Assembly: GCA_018402545.1 (NCBI GenBank)
Contig: JAGYIL010000004.1
Coordinates: 1 to 64,000, forward strand
DNA from: Saccharospirillum sp.
GTDB lineage: Bacteria; Pseudomonadota; Gammaproteobacteria; Pseudomonadales; Natronospirillaceae
Length of the DNA: 64,000 nucleotides
Reading direction: 5' to 3'
The first letter of the stretch is position 1. Each line of letters opens with the position of its first letter. A program made the position numbers and the translations under genes. The notes beneath the pieces were generated by a model. It did not search any database. It saw only the letters and a program-made list of their open reading frames with translations, and had not been told where the DNA came from. Shown one piece after another: positions 43,329 through 51,773 of the stretch.

Positions 43329-44741
43329 TCAGGGCAGATGTTTTATGACGGGCGGCCCAATTACCCGGGTTAGCCAGACAGGTAAGCGCTGCCAGACGGC
43401 AATCATCAATTTGAACTTGGGGCTGTCTGGCCGGGTCTCGGCAGCGGGTTGGTTTTCTGCCGAAAGCGTATACCAGTAATGTTGAACCGGTTTGGCACCC
43501 CATTGTTTTTTGAACTGGTAGGTTGGAGCATCTCGGGTGGAACGCCCGAAATCGAACCAGTCGTACCCCTGTTCGATGGCGCGACGCAGAATTTGCCGGT
43601 ACATCCACATGTTAATGTTCATTGGGTTGGCGCGGCGCAGTGTTGAAGCCCAGGGTATTTCCAGTACGTTGCCCTGGCCCATTAGAAAACCGCACGCCAC
43701 CGGCTTTTGTGCCTGATAAACAACGGCCAGTTGCGCTTTAAACGCCTCGGTTTGAAGCAGCGCTCGAAACCAGTCTTTCCCGTAGACGGGCGTACCCAGG
43801 TCACGCATGTTGTGCGCGAATACCCGGTAGAAATCATCCAGCAGTTCACTTTGCCCAAAGCGAATAACCGGCTGGTGCTCTTCTGCTTTGTTTGCCTGGG
43901 CACGAACCTTGGCGCCCAATTGCTGGTCTAGTCGGTCGTCTGTTGTTGGCAGTGGTAATAGCATGGAGACTTTTTGTTCGCTGCAAGGGTAGGGCAAGCC
44001 GGGCTGAGTGGTACGAACCTCTATATGGCTTAATCCATCTTCCGCCAATAATGGCCGTGCTGCTTCAATTAAAGCCCGGGCAACAGCTTTAGAGTGGGTT
44101 AGCGGGCCACCGTAATTAAAGTAAGGTACCGAGGTGCCAAAGCGACCAAACAGACGGCTGCTCTGAATAACCAGCGGCAAGGCGCCGACCACATTACTCT
44201 CTTCAACAGCCAGCAACACAGGGCCCTGGTGCCCCATTGCGCTCTGAATCACGGTGCCCATTTCGGGGTGGTGATATTGGCAGCGCTGTGGCTGGCTCAG
44301 GCACCAGTCGGCCCAGAGCGGGTCATCCCAGGTGGTGGTTTTGATCTCGCCCGTAAAGGGCTGTGCGGCATCGTCGGGCCAGGGTTTAAACTGGGCGATG
44401 GCATCGGCTTCCGGGGGTTGCGCCAGAACGGTTAGCTGTTCGATGAGTGACTGACGCTGTGCTTTTAAATCGCTCTCCAGAGCAGCAAGCGACTGGCTGG
44501 CTTGGGCCATGCTTGCTTTTAGCTCAGCCCGGGTTTCCTCTGTGGCATCCCGGAACTGGCGGGCAATGGCTTTTTTCTCGGCCAGCCGCTGTTTCAGTTC
44601 CGGCTGGCGTTGACGCAAGGCGTCTGCCTGAGCCAGCAAGGCAGCCTGGTGGGTTTCATCCAGCGTGTGCGCGGCGTACGGCAAGTCGGACAAAAAGGCG
44701 GCCAGTTGCTCCGGCCGTTTGATCAAGTCGTTCACATCCAT
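43329..44741 (-). CDS. XrtA/PEP-CTERM-associated FemAB family protein
   Basis: This 470-residue protein is a GNAT-fold FemAB-type transferase of the exosortase-A subfamily. The C-terminal 330 residues carry the two GNAT halves (YFNYGGPLTHS, WASTLRRANPMNINMWMYR, FDFGRSTRDAPTYQFK). The N-terminal 130 residues form a strongly predicted coiled coil (Ala/Glu/Gln/Arg heptads), longer than in the compact members. FemAB enzymes add amino acids from aminoacyl-tRNA. In XrtA loci the function is unknown. The start at 44741 gives MDVNDLIKR. It is divergent from exosortase A with a 102-bp shared promoter region. Confidence 0.9.
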   Translation of the reverse strand: MDVNDLIKRPEQLAAFLSDLPYAAHTLDETHQAALLAQADALRQRQPELKQRLAEKKAIARQFRDATEETRAELKASMAQASQSLAALESDLKAQRQSLIEQLTVLAQPPEADAIAQFKPWPDDAAQPFTGEIKTTTWDDPLWADWCLSQPQRCQYHHPEMGTVIQSAMGHQGPVLLAVEESNVVGALPLVIQSSRLFGRFGTSVPYFNYGGPLTHSKAVARALIEAARPLLAEDGLSHIEVRTTQPGLPYPCSEQKVSMLLPLPTTDDRLDQQLGAKVRAQANKAEEHQPVIRFGQSELLDDFYRVFAHNMRDLGTPVYGKDWFRALLQTEAFKAQLAVVYQAQKPVACGFLMGQGNVLEIPWASTLRRANPMNINMWMYRQILRRAIEQGYDWFDFGRSTRDAPTYQFKKQWGAKPVQHYWYTLSAENQPAAETRPDSPKFKLMIAVWQRLPVWLTRVIGPPVIKHLP

Positions 44742-44843
44742 GTCAGATCCAGTCGGTCTTGTTGAGGTCCATTTACACGACACAGAATTGTCGTGATACT
44801 GCGCAGTGTAATGGATCGCCCTTACAAACCAAAGGAAGGTTGC

Positions 44844-46367
44844 ATGGCTGTGTCTTATCAATGGTCGACAACCCGTTCGCGACCGGGTTTTGTGGCCCAG
44901 CGCGGGTTACCGCTTTTTCTCTGCCTGTTCGGGGCAACCCTGTTTCTGGCCCTGGCACCCGATACCCTGGGCGCCTTGCATCGCCGCTGGACGGAATTAA
45001 ACGGCACCTACTCTCACGGCTACTTGTGGGTGCCCGTCTGTCTGGGCCTGGTGGTCTATCGGCTGGCCACGGGGGCGTTTCACACCCGGCCCAGCCTGTT
45101 CGGCGCGGCAGCTGTGGTACTCAGTGCCGTCACCTGGCTGGCAGGTTTCGTTATTCAATTGGGGTTGCTGCAACAACTGGTGTTGCCCGCCTTGCTGGGC
45201 AGCCTTGTGCTCACCTGGTTCGGCTGGGCGGCCCTGCGCCTAACGCTGGCACCCTTACTGGCTCTGTACCTGGCCATTCCCATCTGGGATGTGTTCACCG
45301 GGCCGCTGCAGAACCTGACCACAGCAGTCAGCACCTTTGCCATTGCACAGCTCTCTATTCCCGCCTTTATTGACGGCTATTTCATTCATTTGCCATACGG
45401 CATTGTGGAAGTGGCGGGTGGGTGTTCCGGCTTGAACTACAGTCTGGTAGCCATCGTGCTGGCGCTGGCCTATGCACACCAGCGGCGGCTTTCCGCACCC
45501 ATGACATTGCTTGCCGTGCTGGTGATGCTGGTGTTGAGCATGGTGGGTAACTGGGTGCGAGTCAGTGCTCTGATTCTGATCGCCTATTACAGTGAGATGA
45601 ACAGCGCACTGGTGACCGAACACGGCCTGTTTGGCTGGGCGATATTTTGCGTGTTCTACCTGGGCTTTCTGGTCTGGGCGCACCGGTTGAAAGCGCATCA
45701 GCCAAAGGCGAGCAGTGCCAGCACCTATAAATCTACTAGCAGTGATGCTCCCGCAGCGGTTTCTCCATTAGCCCAGGTTCTCACAGGGGCGATTGTGCTG
45801 GTTGTTATCGCAGGCACCCCCTGGCTGGCCCAACAACGCTGGCAGAACAACTGGCACTTTCCTGAGCAATGGTCGGCCACGGCTGCGACCCAGCAAGGCT
45901 CGCCGGCCTGGCAACCCGAGTTTCACCATTACGATCTGCAAGCTAACCTGCGAATAGACCATTCCGGCCTGGCCCTGGAGTTGGGTCAACGGGTGTACCT
46001 CGACCAGGCGCAGGGTAAAGAACTGGTGGGGTATGGCAACCGGATAGCCCCTGCCACACAGATTGAACAGCGTGACACCCGGCAACTGGAAAGCGGCCGG
46101 GTAGTGCAAGTGCTGGAACTGAATGACCGGGGCGAACGCAGGCTGGTGATCTGGACATACCAGTTGGGCCAGGCAACGGCTGTTACGGAACTGACAGCAA
46201 AATATCAGCAGTTGGTGCAGTGGATAAAAGGCCGGCAGGTAACCGCCCTGTTCTATGTGCAAACCCCTTGCACCCGGTCCGGTTGTGAAGCTGAACGCGC
46301 CGCCCTGGGTGACGACCTGGCGGTGCTGGATACCTGGCTCGACCAGCGCAGCCTGTATTCGAAATAG
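44844..46367 (+). CDS. xrtA: Exosortase A with C-terminal EpsI-type domain
   Basis: This 507-residue membrane transpeptidase is predicted to cleave PEP-CTERM proteins and hand them to a cell-surface acceptor. About eight transmembrane helices carry the catalytic triad: Cys194 in AGGCSGLNY, Arg239 in NWVRVSAL and His260 in TEHGLFGW. The last 200 residues form the periplasmic EpsI (DUF3485) domain, normal for exosortase A. The start at 44844 has AAGGAAGG upstream. It lies between femAB (divergent) and a convergent deacetylase gene 10 bp away. Confidence 0.95.
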   Translation: MAVSYQWSTTRSRPGFVAQRGLPLFLCLFGATLFLALAPDTLGALHRRWTELNGTYSHGYLWVPVCLGLVVYRLATGAFHTRPSLFGAAAVVLSAVTWLAGFVIQLGLLQQLVLPALLGSLVLTWFGWAALRLTLAPLLALYLAIPIWDVFTGPLQNLTTAVSTFAIAQLSIPAFIDGYFIHLPYGIVEVAGGCSGLNYSLVAIVLALAYAHQRRLSAPMTLLAVLVMLVLSMVGNWVRVSALILIAYYSEMNSALVTEHGLFGWAIFCVFYLGFLVWAHRLKAHQPKASSASTYKSTSSDAPAAVSPLAQVLTGAIVLVVIAGTPWLAQQRWQNNWHFPEQWSATAATQQGSPAWQPEFHHYDLQANLRIDHSGLALELGQRVYLDQAQGKELVGYGNRIAPATQIEQRDTRQLESGRVVQVLELNDRGERRLVIWTYQLGQATAVTELTAKYQQLVQWIKGRQVTALFYVQTPCTRSGCEAERAALGDDLAVLDTWLDQRSLYSK

Positions 46368-46377
46368 CAGCGGTACC

Positions 46378-47400
46378 CTAAGCCAGGCCCGACAACCGGG
46401 CCCTGAATTGCAACGGTGTTCTGGCGTTGCCCTCGTGCACACCAATTCGGTTTAGCTGGTGCAGATCCAGCGAGCTGTGGCGGTTCAGGCCATTTCTGGT
46501 GGTCACCGCGGCCTGGTAGTGTTCCCGCACCAGGTTCAAGCTGGCGTCGTCAAAATCGCCATTCGGAAAGCAAAATAACGGCACCTCATGACCCAGCTGT
46601 TGTTCCAGACGTTGTCGGCTCCCGACGATTTCTTCCTGCCGTTGTTCTTGAGAACTAGCGTGGTTCAAGCGCCGGTGAGTGCAGGTGTGCGAGCCAATGG
46701 CGAACACACCGCTGGCATCCATCTCCTGCAGGGCCGGCCAGGGCATTAAGTCGGGCGAGGGGCTATTTTCGGGCCTGGCGTCTTCGCCCAGGCTATCCAG
46801 CGCGGCATTCAAGGTGTCTTCACTGTGTTGCTTCAGCGTTTGAATGCAGGCCGACACGGCGTCCCGCGAGTAAGGCTGCCCCAGTAATTCAGCCGCCGGT
46901 GCCAGTACCGGGTGTTGGCGCAGCAGAAGTGATTGGCGCAACACCAGATCCGCAATGCGGTTGGGCCAGAACGGCGCCGCCTGGCCGACTTTATCGGCCA
47001 CGGCAAAAATAGACGCTACCAGGCCCCGCCGTTTCAGTTCCGGGTAGGCGTATTCGTAGTTATCGAGCCAGCCATCGTCAAACGTAATGGCGCAGGCTTT
47101 TTCTGGCAGTGGTTCGCCGGCTTTGTAGCGTTTAACCCAGTCTGCCAGTGCCACCACGGGCATCCAGCGCTGCAATTCCTCCAGATGCATGCTGAAGGTT
47201 TCAGGGGTGACGACCATGCCCGGCTCTTCTGTTTTACACCGCGGATCATCGACGGGTAACACCCGATGGTACATCAGCACCCACAGGGTGGGCTCTGTTG
47301 GCCGGGCACGGTGCGCGCCACGCCAATCCCGCCCGAAGTTAAGAGCGGCCTTTACCGGCTGCTTGACGGTCTGTTTCAGTTTGGTGACAAGCGACGTCAT
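46378..47400 (-). CDS. Polysaccharide deacetylase family protein
   Basis: This 340-residue NodB-fold protein has ITFDDGWLDNYEYA for the Asp pair and IGSHTCTHRRL for the metal-binding HxxxH. A helical insertion of about 90 residues lies between them. CFPNGDFDD marks the later motif. It is related to the 41979-43010 enzyme rather than to the DUF3473 pair. It forms a two-gene operon with the ATP-grasp gene 7 bp upstream. Confidence 0.88.
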   Translation of the reverse strand: MTSLVTKLKQTVKQPVKAALNFGRDWRGAHRARPTEPTLWVLMYHRVLPVDDPRCKTEEPGMVVTPETFSMHLEELQRWMPVVALADWVKRYKAGEPLPEKACAITFDDGWLDNYEYAYPELKRRGLVASIFAVADKVGQAAPFWPNRIADLVLRQSLLLRQHPVLAPAAELLGQPYSRDAVSACIQTLKQHSEDTLNAALDSLGEDARPENSPSPDLMPWPALQEMDASGVFAIGSHTCTHRRLNHASSQEQRQEEIVGSRQRLEQQLGHEVPLFCFPNGDFDDASLNLVREHYQAAVTTRNGLNRHSSLDLHQLNRIGVHEGNARTPLQFRARLSGLA

Positions 47401-47407
47401 GCGGGGT

Positions 47408-48583
47408 TCACCTCAGGGCCTTTAAATACTGTTTCAGTTCAAACCAGGCTGGAGCCGGGTCGCGCCAGCGGTTGATCTCGTGGCGCTGGTGTCTGAACCT
47501 GGGCGTCATGAACTGACCAAGCCCTTGCAGCCGCGCAGGCCAACCAGACGAGCGCTTGAACACCAGATACAGACTATCAAGATCACCCAGCAGCCAGCGT
47601 AACCGCTGCCCCTCCCGGTACTGCCCGGCCACGGGAATTGGCCAGCCAAGCTCGGCACACAGTAACTGATACGGGAAATCGACCCCCGCATCGATCGCCA
47701 ACTGCAACGAGCCCCAAAAGCGAGTGTTTACTTCCATCAGGTAGGGCGTGCCGTCTTCACCGATGCGGAACTCAACCATGGCAACACCGTGCCAGTTGAC
47801 AGCCTGTAGCAATGTTTGGGCGTGCGCCTGTAAATCAGCCGGTACCTGGCAGCTTTGGCTAAGCACACTGACCCCGCCTTCCGGCGGCTTTTCACGCAGC
47901 CGCTGGTGGGCAAAAAACTGCACCGGCTCGCCGCGATTGAACAGGGCGAACACACCGGCACCGGTACCCGGAATAAACGCCTGTAGCATGAAGGGGTGAT
48001 CGTTCAGGTAGGCATTCTGCTGAAAAATACGTGTCAGGTCTTCGGGGGTGTGGGCAACTCGAACGGTGGTTGCCAGCCATTGTTTTCCATCGAACAGGCG
48101 CGAAAGTGCGGGTTTTACCACCACCGGGTACGACACGGCCTGCACATCCACCTGATGCGCCCCTTCAAAATGCTGGCTGTGTGGCACCGGAACACCAGAC
48201 CGTTCGGCCAGGGCCACCAGGTGGGATTTATTGGCTAGCTGCAATACCGTCGACAACGGCGAAAACGGCAGCCTGAGGCCAGGCACACTTTCCTGAAACT
48301 GTAACAACAGCTGGCTGGTTACCTCGGTAACCGGCATGACCAGTTGGCAGGGCTCGCTTTCCAGAAACCGCGTCAGCCAGGCCACAAAATGCATGGGCTC
48401 ATGCTCGGAAGACGGGCACTGAACATACAAATCGCAATAACGTGACTGGCCGGCAAGGGCGGTAGGGGTGGAATCACAGGTAATAACGCGCAGGCCGGGC
48501 TGACGGCCCAGGCTGCGTACAACGGCGAGCGCACTGCGTTGATTGGCGTCTGGTATCAGAACGCTGATCGATTTCGAATCCAT
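47408..48583 (-). CDS. ATP-grasp enzyme of the polysaccharide locus
   Basis: This 391-residue cytosolic protein has a pre-ATP-grasp N-terminal domain, then the ATP-grasp fold with KSHLVALAERSGVPVP, SYPVVVKPALSR and the metal-binding end VEFRIGEDGTPYLMEVNTRFWGS. Such carbamoyl-phosphate-synthase-like ligases join a carboxylate to an amine or thiol and are common in EPS loci. The substrate cannot be read from sequence. It could activate the uronic acid or an amino acid decorating the EPS. Confidence 0.85.
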   Translation of the reverse strand: MDSKSISVLIPDANQRSALAVVRSLGRQPGLRVITCDSTPTALAGQSRYCDLYVQCPSSEHEPMHFVAWLTRFLESEPCQLVMPVTEVTSQLLLQFQESVPGLRLPFSPLSTVLQLANKSHLVALAERSGVPVPHSQHFEGAHQVDVQAVSYPVVVKPALSRLFDGKQWLATTVRVAHTPEDLTRIFQQNAYLNDHPFMLQAFIPGTGAGVFALFNRGEPVQFFAHQRLREKPPEGGVSVLSQSCQVPADLQAHAQTLLQAVNWHGVAMVEFRIGEDGTPYLMEVNTRFWGSLQLAIDAGVDFPYQLLCAELGWPIPVAGQYREGQRLRWLLGDLDSLYLVFKRSSGWPARLQGLGQFMTPRFRHQRHEINRWRDPAPAWFELKQYLKALR

Positions 48584-48713
48584 TCGAGGCTTTCCAGTAG
48601 TGACTGCTTGGAATTAAGCCCACAGAGTGTACAAAATGGATTTTACCTTGAACAGCACTAGCCGGGAGTAAGTGCAGGGTTTAGAATGTTGATTCTTCAC
48701 TGGATCAAAGGAA

Positions 48714-49904
48714 ATGACCAGCGTGCGCACCACTGCCACCCCTACCATACTGCACACCATCGATACCACCGGCCCGGGTGGCGCCGAAACTGTGTTCCTG
48801 GATATTGCCCAACACCTGCACATGCCCGGCTACCAAACGCTGGCGCTGATTAAAGGCCCGGGCTGGGTGCGCGACCAGCTGGTAGCGCGCAACATACCCT
48901 ACCAAATACTAAAGCCCCATGGCTTCTTAAGCCTGCCCTATTACTGGCAAGTGTTCCGGCTGATAAAAAAACATAACGTTCGTCTGGCCTACGCCCACTT
49001 GCTGGGTTCAGCGCTGACGTTCTCACTGCTTGGCCTGCTAACCCGTTTGCCCGCCATAGGCGTATTGCACGGCCAGGTCGATGTGAACCCGAACGAACGG
49101 TTTGTGCCCATAAAACGCTGGTTAATGAAGCATGGCCTGCGCAAGGTAGTGGCGGTAAGCCAGCGCCTGGCAACCAGCATGATTGACCGGGGGGTATTCA
49201 CAGAACAGCAGGTGGCCGTTATTCACAACGGCATTGATACCAGCCGCTATCACAGCACCAAAACCGGAGCTCTGAAAACCTCCCTCAACCTGCCCGAAGC
49301 AGCATTGCTGGTGGGTAGCCTGGGCAACATCAGACCTGCAAAAGACTATGCTAACCTGTTGAATGCGGCAGCTGTTGTTATAGATCAGCAGCCACAGGCC
49401 CACTTTGTGATTGCCGGGCATCAAAAAGAACCATTGATGTCGGCATTAAACCAGCAAGCTGAGGCTCTTGGCATTACAAACCATATTCACTTCATCGGCT
49501 TTATTGATTCAACGGCTGATTTTCTGGCCGAACTGGATGTATTTGCGCTTTCTTCATCCAGTGAAGGGTTCTCTATAGCGACCATAGAAGCCATGGCCAG
49601 TGGCATACCCGTTGTAGCAACACGATGCGGTGGACCCGAAGAAATTATTCGGGCTGATGTTGATGGTGCCCTGGTGCCGGCTGGCAAACCAGCGGCATTT
49701 GCTCTGAAAATAAGTGAAGCACTACAACGCACCCCAGAACTTACAGCACAAACTGCAAGCGCTCACAGCCGAGTGGAAGCAACATTCAGTCTGCAAGCCA
49801 TGCTGAAGCATTACAAACACCTGGGATTACCCTACTGCAGGCAGGACGCCGCGCAGATGAAACACCCACAAGATGCCGTTCAAGAGAGCGGGGAAGAAAT
49901 CTAA
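48714..49904 (+). CDS. Glycosyltransferase family 4 (group 1)
   Basis: This 396-residue GT-B fold enzyme has the N-terminal TIDTTGPGGAETVF donor-loop pattern. The C-terminal GT4 domain has IHNGIDTSRYH, SLGNIRPAKDYANLL and the EX7E-type segment SSSEGFSIATIEAMASGIPVVATRCGGPEE. It adds a sugar to the lipid-linked repeat unit at the inner membrane. AAAGGA precedes the ATG. It is the last clearly GC-rich gene before the AT-rich cassette, and its 3' third is already poorer in GC. Confidence 0.92.
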   Translation: MTSVRTTATPTILHTIDTTGPGGAETVFLDIAQHLHMPGYQTLALIKGPGWVRDQLVARNIPYQILKPHGFLSLPYYWQVFRLIKKHNVRLAYAHLLGSALTFSLLGLLTRLPAIGVLHGQVDVNPNERFVPIKRWLMKHGLRKVVAVSQRLATSMIDRGVFTEQQVAVIHNGIDTSRYHSTKTGALKTSLNLPEAALLVGSLGNIRPAKDYANLLNAAAVVIDQQPQAHFVIAGHQKEPLMSALNQQAEALGITNHIHFIGFIDSTADFLAELDVFALSSSSEGFSIATIEAMASGIPVVATRCGGPEEIIRADVDGALVPAGKPAAFALKISEALQRTPELTAQTASAHSRVEATFSLQAMLKHYKHLGLPYCRQDAAQMKHPQDAVQESGEEI

Positions 49905-49915
49905 AAGGAAGCATA

Positions 49916-50485
49916 ATGACGACGGCTGGTAGCTTGCCCGTTCCTAATAACTGGATTAACGACAATTATGGTTCAAAAAAAGGGTTGTTGAACTACAGTC
50001 TGCATGAAGCCAAGAGGTTGGTGGGTTTCTATTCCTCTTTGAAAGTTGATAGGCATGCAAACCCTAAGCGCATAGTATTCGTTTGCGTAGGAAATATATG
50101 CAGGAGCCCCTTGGCAGAAGCCTTAGCAAAATCGAGAGGGTATAACGCGATATCATACGGGCTAGATACCCGAGGTAATGATGGTGCTGATCCCCGAGCG
50201 ATTCAGTTTGCGGCTCAAAATAACCTGGATTTAACAGGCCATAGAACCAGAAGGATAGCTGAATATAATGAGCAGAATGGGGACCTAATAGTTGGAATGG
50301 AACCAAAACATCTAAAGCTCATCAGAGAGAACAAGTCCAATGCTCTGGAAACTCTACTTGGGATTTATAGAGCAAAGCCCAGCGCATATATACACGACCC
50401 TTACAACACAAACGGTTGTTACTTCGCTCAATGTGAACAAACAGTGTTGGAAGCAACTGAAGCACTTCTAGACTATGTCCAGTAA
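49916..50485 (+). CDS. Low-molecular-weight protein tyrosine phosphatase
   Basis: This 189-residue protein has the catalytic P-loop CVGNICRS and the general-acid Asp in HDPY. A 45-residue N-terminal extension precedes the fold. In EPS systems such Wzb-type phosphatases dephosphorylate the BY-kinase. In this locus the kinase homologue lacks its ATP motifs, so the target is unclear. AGGA lies before the ATG. It overlaps the next gene by 11 nt. Confidence 0.9.
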   Translation: MTTAGSLPVPNNWINDNYGSKKGLLNYSLHEAKRLVGFYSSLKVDRHANPKRIVFVCVGNICRSPLAEALAKSRGYNAISYGLDTRGNDGADPRAIQFAAQNNLDLTGHRTRRIAEYNEQNGDLIVGMEPKHLKLIRENKSNALETLLGIYRAKPSAYIHDPYNTNGCYFAQCEQTVLEATEALLDYVQ

Positions 50486-51773
50486 ACAGGTTTCCTACAC
50501 GGTCGAAGACTTCTACTTCTTGAAGTTTAAGCCTATGTGGCGCTACTTCTGGAGCGAACATCCCGCGTTCTGGTGTATCTGTGGATATCTTTTTGTCGAG
50601 TATTTCAGGCCACAATCAATATACCCGGCGATAGATTTTTTACCCTGGGCTAAATTATTTCTATTAGGAAGCATTGCTCTTTCATTTGTAGATAAGAAAA
50701 GCAAGACAACCTGGTCGCTACTTCATTTTTGGCTTTGTGCTTTCTTTATCCAACTTAATGTTTCAATTCTTTTTGCCTACAATTCCTGGTGGTCAGATTT
50801 CTACTATATAAATGCCATGCAATGGTTCATTGTAATTCTGGCTATAAGTCGGATTGTAGTAACACGAGAGCGAATGTATATTTTCAGCCTTGTTCTTTTC
50901 ATTTGTTCTCTCAAACTTTCATTTGGCACTGCTTTAATATGGGCAGGAAGAGGGTTTGCCTTTACAAACTGGGGTATTAAAGGCCCGCCTGGATTTTTCG
51001 AAAATTCCGGCGAACTTGCCATTCAAATGTTAGTTGCTTTCGCACTTGCTTACTATTTGTTTCAGGCAAGAACAAAGCCATTGAGTAAAATTGAGTTCTT
51101 AATTTTAGGTTTGGCTATTGTAACTCCAGTACTCACAGTGCTAGGTGCTAGTAGTCGAGGATCTCAGCTTGCACTAGCATTTATTATGCTTCTACTCGCT
51201 GGAACTAGAATATTTAAAATTAAATACCTTTTAGTGTTCTCACTTGTTTGTATTGCCACATGGCAATTATTGCCAGACGAGCAAAAGAATAGATTTCAAG
51301 GTATGGGGAGCGATAGAACCTCTGAACAGCGATTACTATACTGGACAAGAGGATTGGAAATGATCAGTGAACACCCATTTACCGGCGTCGGCTACTACAA
51401 TTTCATTCCTTACTTTTCTGACTTCTATCCAGATGATGTACTTTTTGTGAACCAACGGGGTGAACGTATTGCAGAGCTTCCGCATAATATAATTGTTCAG
51501 GTAGGAACTGATGGGGGTATTCCTGCAATACTTTTCTATATTGCGATAGTGATTAGTAGCTTAGGCCTTAAATCTCATAGAGAGGATGTTGTAATCTACA
51601 ATATAGATAAAGGCATATCAGTTGGAGTGCTAGGGTTTCTAATAGCTGGGCAATTTGTTTCAGTAGCATACTATCCTTTTCTATGGATCGCAGTGGCTTT
51701 CAAGCTTGGGCTTCAAGCAATAGCTAAGAATAGTGAAATCAAGGTTAAAAAATATGAACAGCGTACTGTCTAA
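50475..51773 (+). CDS. O-antigen ligase/Wzy-type polymerase, exosortase-A-associated
   Basis: This 432-residue integral membrane protein has about eleven transmembrane segments. A large periplasmic loop carries the O-antigen ligase signature (LGASSRGSQLALAF, GLEMISEHPFTGVGYYNF, LPHNIIVQVGTDGG). The N-terminal CGYLFVEYFRPQSIYP matches the XrtA-locus O-glycosylation ligase group. It should polymerise repeat units or transfer glycan to a surface acceptor. It is AT-rich in codon use compared with the genes to the left. Confidence 0.88.
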   Translation: MSSKQVSYTVEDFYFLKFKPMWRYFWSEHPAFWCICGYLFVEYFRPQSIYPAIDFLPWAKLFLLGSIALSFVDKKSKTTWSLLHFWLCAFFIQLNVSILFAYNSWWSDFYYINAMQWFIVILAISRIVVTRERMYIFSLVLFICSLKLSFGTALIWAGRGFAFTNWGIKGPPGFFENSGELAIQMLVAFALAYYLFQARTKPLSKIEFLILGLAIVTPVLTVLGASSRGSQLALAFIMLLLAGTRIFKIKYLLVFSLVCIATWQLLPDEQKNRFQGMGSDRTSEQRLLYWTRGLEMISEHPFTGVGYYNFIPYFSDFYPDDVLFVNQRGERIAELPHNIIVQVGTDGGIPAILFYIAIVISSLGLKSHREDVVIYNIDKGISVGVLGFLIAGQFVSVAYYPFLWIAVAFKLGLQAIAKNSEIKVKKYEQRTV

